A DNA stretch of 64,000 nucleotides from Cryptomeria japonica. Its lineage: Eukaryota; Streptophyta; Pinopsida; Cupressales; Cupressaceae. The position numbers were made by a program, and so were the translations under genes. The stretch covers positions 289,723,957 through 289,787,956 of the forward strand of contig NC_081410.1 in NCBI RefSeq assembly GCF_030272615.1, in the 5' to 3' direction. The notes under the pieces were generated by a model. It was not told where the DNA came from. It saw only the letters and a program-made list of their open reading frames with translations, and ran no database searches. Within the stretch, counting starts at the first letter, position 1; each line of letters begins with the position of its first letter. Shown here one piece after another: positions 62,365-64,000 of the stretch.

Positions 62365-64000
62365 AGAACAATGAATCAATCTGTTCTATACAATCCTTTA
62401 TTGTTTCATCAATGAATTCATCCTTCTCCTTATTAACTCTTTCCTGAATGGTCTCCTCATTTATCTTTTCTATAGTTTGAATGTTAGAAGAAATTAATTT
62501 GGACAATGTTTCCAATTTACCTATAGACCCAACAATGTGATCAACCTTGCACGTCCGTGCAATCATCTACAAAATTGGTAAAGAATAATCAATAGCCTTA
62601 AATGCTAAGGCATTGCATTCTGTTATCTTCTTTATGGAATCTAATAATACATCAGTGACATTTTTTGGTCTATAATCCACAGTAGAAGTATAGGGAGAAG
62701 TGCTAGGTTCTACAATAATTTTCTTTTCTTCTCTAGATACCTGTTCAGTTACCTTAACATCTTCTTTATCCACTTTCTATTCCTTATTTTCACTCTTATT
62801 CTCATTCTTATTCTTTTTCGGTTCAGATTGTGTCTGTTCTGGTTCTTTTTCTACTTCTGCCAGTATCTTAATATTCTACTAAGTGTCAACAGTCTTGACT
62901 GGTGATTCAAAAATCTCAACATTTATAGCTTTAGATTTCTTTTCCTCTACAATTTCCTTATCCATTACAATATTGATGTCTTGAGTATCAAAATTCATTA
63001 TGAATAGAATGTTTGACTCGGGATCAATATCATCTTCTTTCACTTCCTCTAATATCTTTTCAGGCTCATTTTGCATTTCTGTTGGTACCTCTGCTACTAT
63101 CGATGGAGTGTCATGTGCTGGTGGCAGTAAGTTGTCCTTAACTGTGATGTTAGGTACACTGCCAACCTCACTCTTACCCTTATCTTCTTTCTAATATACT
63201 TTAGTAAATGATTTATCAGCTTTGTATCTATCTTTCTCTTCCCTTTTCTCCTCAACAAAGACTTATCCGCTATTTCATCTGCAATCTCTTTTACTCTGCT
63301 AGCCATAAGACTAACTTGCTAGTGACCACTCACGAAAATAGTCTTGTTAGCTTCAGATATTAAATCATCTTTTTCTTGCTTAGACTTAATAGGATGAATC
63401 GCTAATAGTGCCTCAACCTTCAATTTCTTATCTAACTCCATAATAGACATTCTCTTTGCTTCGAGTCTCAAGTATAGATCATTAGGAAGAACATCTATAA
63501 CTTGAATAACAACCTTCTTATATATACCCAGATATAAAATAATGCTCTCCTCAATGGTATCCTTATCAGAATCAATAAAAGAATGATATAACTTACTAAC
63601 ATTACTGATATTTCCTTCCTAAGTTATTTCATTTATCATCTCTTCTGGTGAAAGAGTGCCAGGTTCCTTTTGTTCCGGTTTCTTCTTTGGAGTGACTTTC
63701 TTCTTCTGACCATTGGGCTCTCTCACAGCTTGTTGTTTCTTTCTAATTGTTCTAAATTTCTTCGGTGATGGAGCAAGTGCCGGTGAGGGTTTTCTTTTCT
63801 TTTTGTCCACCCTTTTGAATTCAGTAGCCTTATCACTATTAGAATCAGATGAGGTAGCCATAGGAGAAATATGTGCCAGTGATTGTTGTTCGGATTTTCT
63901 TTCTTGTGCATCAACACCCCTCATCAGATCAATTTTCAACAAGCCCTTTTTAATAGCTTCAACAAACTTTGAAGCATCTTTTATTAATTTGTCTCTTTTC
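62363..64000 (-). pseudogene. Main part of element I ORF (Lys/Glu-rich protein), broken, runs off the window
   Basis: Open pieces are 63,619-63,942, 63,097-63,306, 62,879-63,076, 62,567-62,773 and 62,363-62,566. The last three share one frame, and a frameshift lies near 63,240. Order on the coding strand: Ser-rich then strongly basic region (KKKVTPKKKPEQ), a helical block (VLPNDLYLRLEAKRM) matching H's MIPKGLYDILDARRH block at about 1858-1905, an acidic region (EPEKILEEVKEDD), and a coiled-coil end ...CIEQIDSLF at the LINE junction. No retroviral-type domain is seen. Function is unknown. The 5' part lies beyond 64,000. Confidence 0.7.
62367..62378. repeat. Right target-site duplication of the LINE
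   Basis: AACAATGAATCA, identical to 54,853-54,864. Confidence 0.85.

Larger units (their letters stand above)
53015..64000 (-). mobile_element. LTR element I, same architecture as H, split by a LINE (5' end outside window)
   Basis: The 3' LTR is 53,015-54,191 (TGTTAGATAC...ATGCCAACA on the plus strand), followed leftward on the coding strand by a polypurine tract and 3' UTR. The ORF then runs in two parts, 54,558-54,864 and 62,363-64,000, interrupted by the LINE at 54,865-62,364. No RT, integrase or gag signature is visible in the part inside the window. Order of parts and 3' signature match H. Confidence 0.75.

Overview
The window reads as a gene-poor, repeat-saturated stretch of a large plant nuclear genome. 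No intact host gene, tRNA, rRNA, CRISPR array or bacterial-style operon is visible. Nearly all of it is nested retrotransposons: Ty1/copia, Ty3/gypsy, LTR elements without their own polymerase, and one LINE. The element types, the plant initiator-Met primer sites (TGGTATCAGAG-like) and the long-LTR, deeply nested layout suggest a giant-genome seed plant, probably a gymnosperm such as a conifer. That organism call is inference; nothing here is species-diagnostic.

Left half (1-34,841). Element H is an LTR element carrying a lysine/glutamate-rich non-gag ORF (2-3028); its 5' end lies outside the window. Its 3' LTR starts at 3573 and is split at 3739 by solo LTR B, a ~4.4 kb LTR on the minus strand that ends at 33,989. 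B is itself split twice. The first insertion is gypsy element A (4507-22,491, plus strand, gag-pol 6651-11,413), whose 3' LTR is split by copia element G (12,285-18,993, minus strand, perfect TCCTA target duplication). The second is element C (23,080-30,954, minus strand), which carries an intact 1141-codon gag-protease-like ORF and no polymerase. H appears to sit inside the gag of an old copia, F, whose coding remnant runs from 34,842 to about 38,693.

Right half (34,842-64,000). F's apparent 3' LTR is split by composite copia E/D (39,323-52,664). E supplies the outer LTRs and a gag fragment. D supplies an internal LTR and gag-pol. The D LTR is split by a second solo copy of the long LTR (B', 41,760-46,303, perfect GTGAC duplication). 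From 53,015 to the window end is element I on the minus strand, with the same architecture as H. Its ORF is interrupted by a LINE (54,865-62,364) with a 12-bp perfect target duplication. The LINE has ORF1 (DUF4283 plus zinc knuckle), ORF2 (endonuclease, RT, zf-RVT, RNase H) and an unusual third ORF (60,483-62,177) of unknown function.

The points most worth attention are: the LINE's third ORF and its possible resemblance to the ORF of the LTR elements H and I; a 3'-end signature shared by those elements and the autonomous copias, suggesting cross-mobilisation; the LTR family of more than 4 kb present in both orientations, with palindromic GC-rich arrays; the composite E/D element; the intact polymerase-less element C; and a strong excess of TAG stops in gypsy A. 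Coordinates were read by eye. Target duplications and LTR ends were checked base by base; domain limits inside broken ORFs are approximate.
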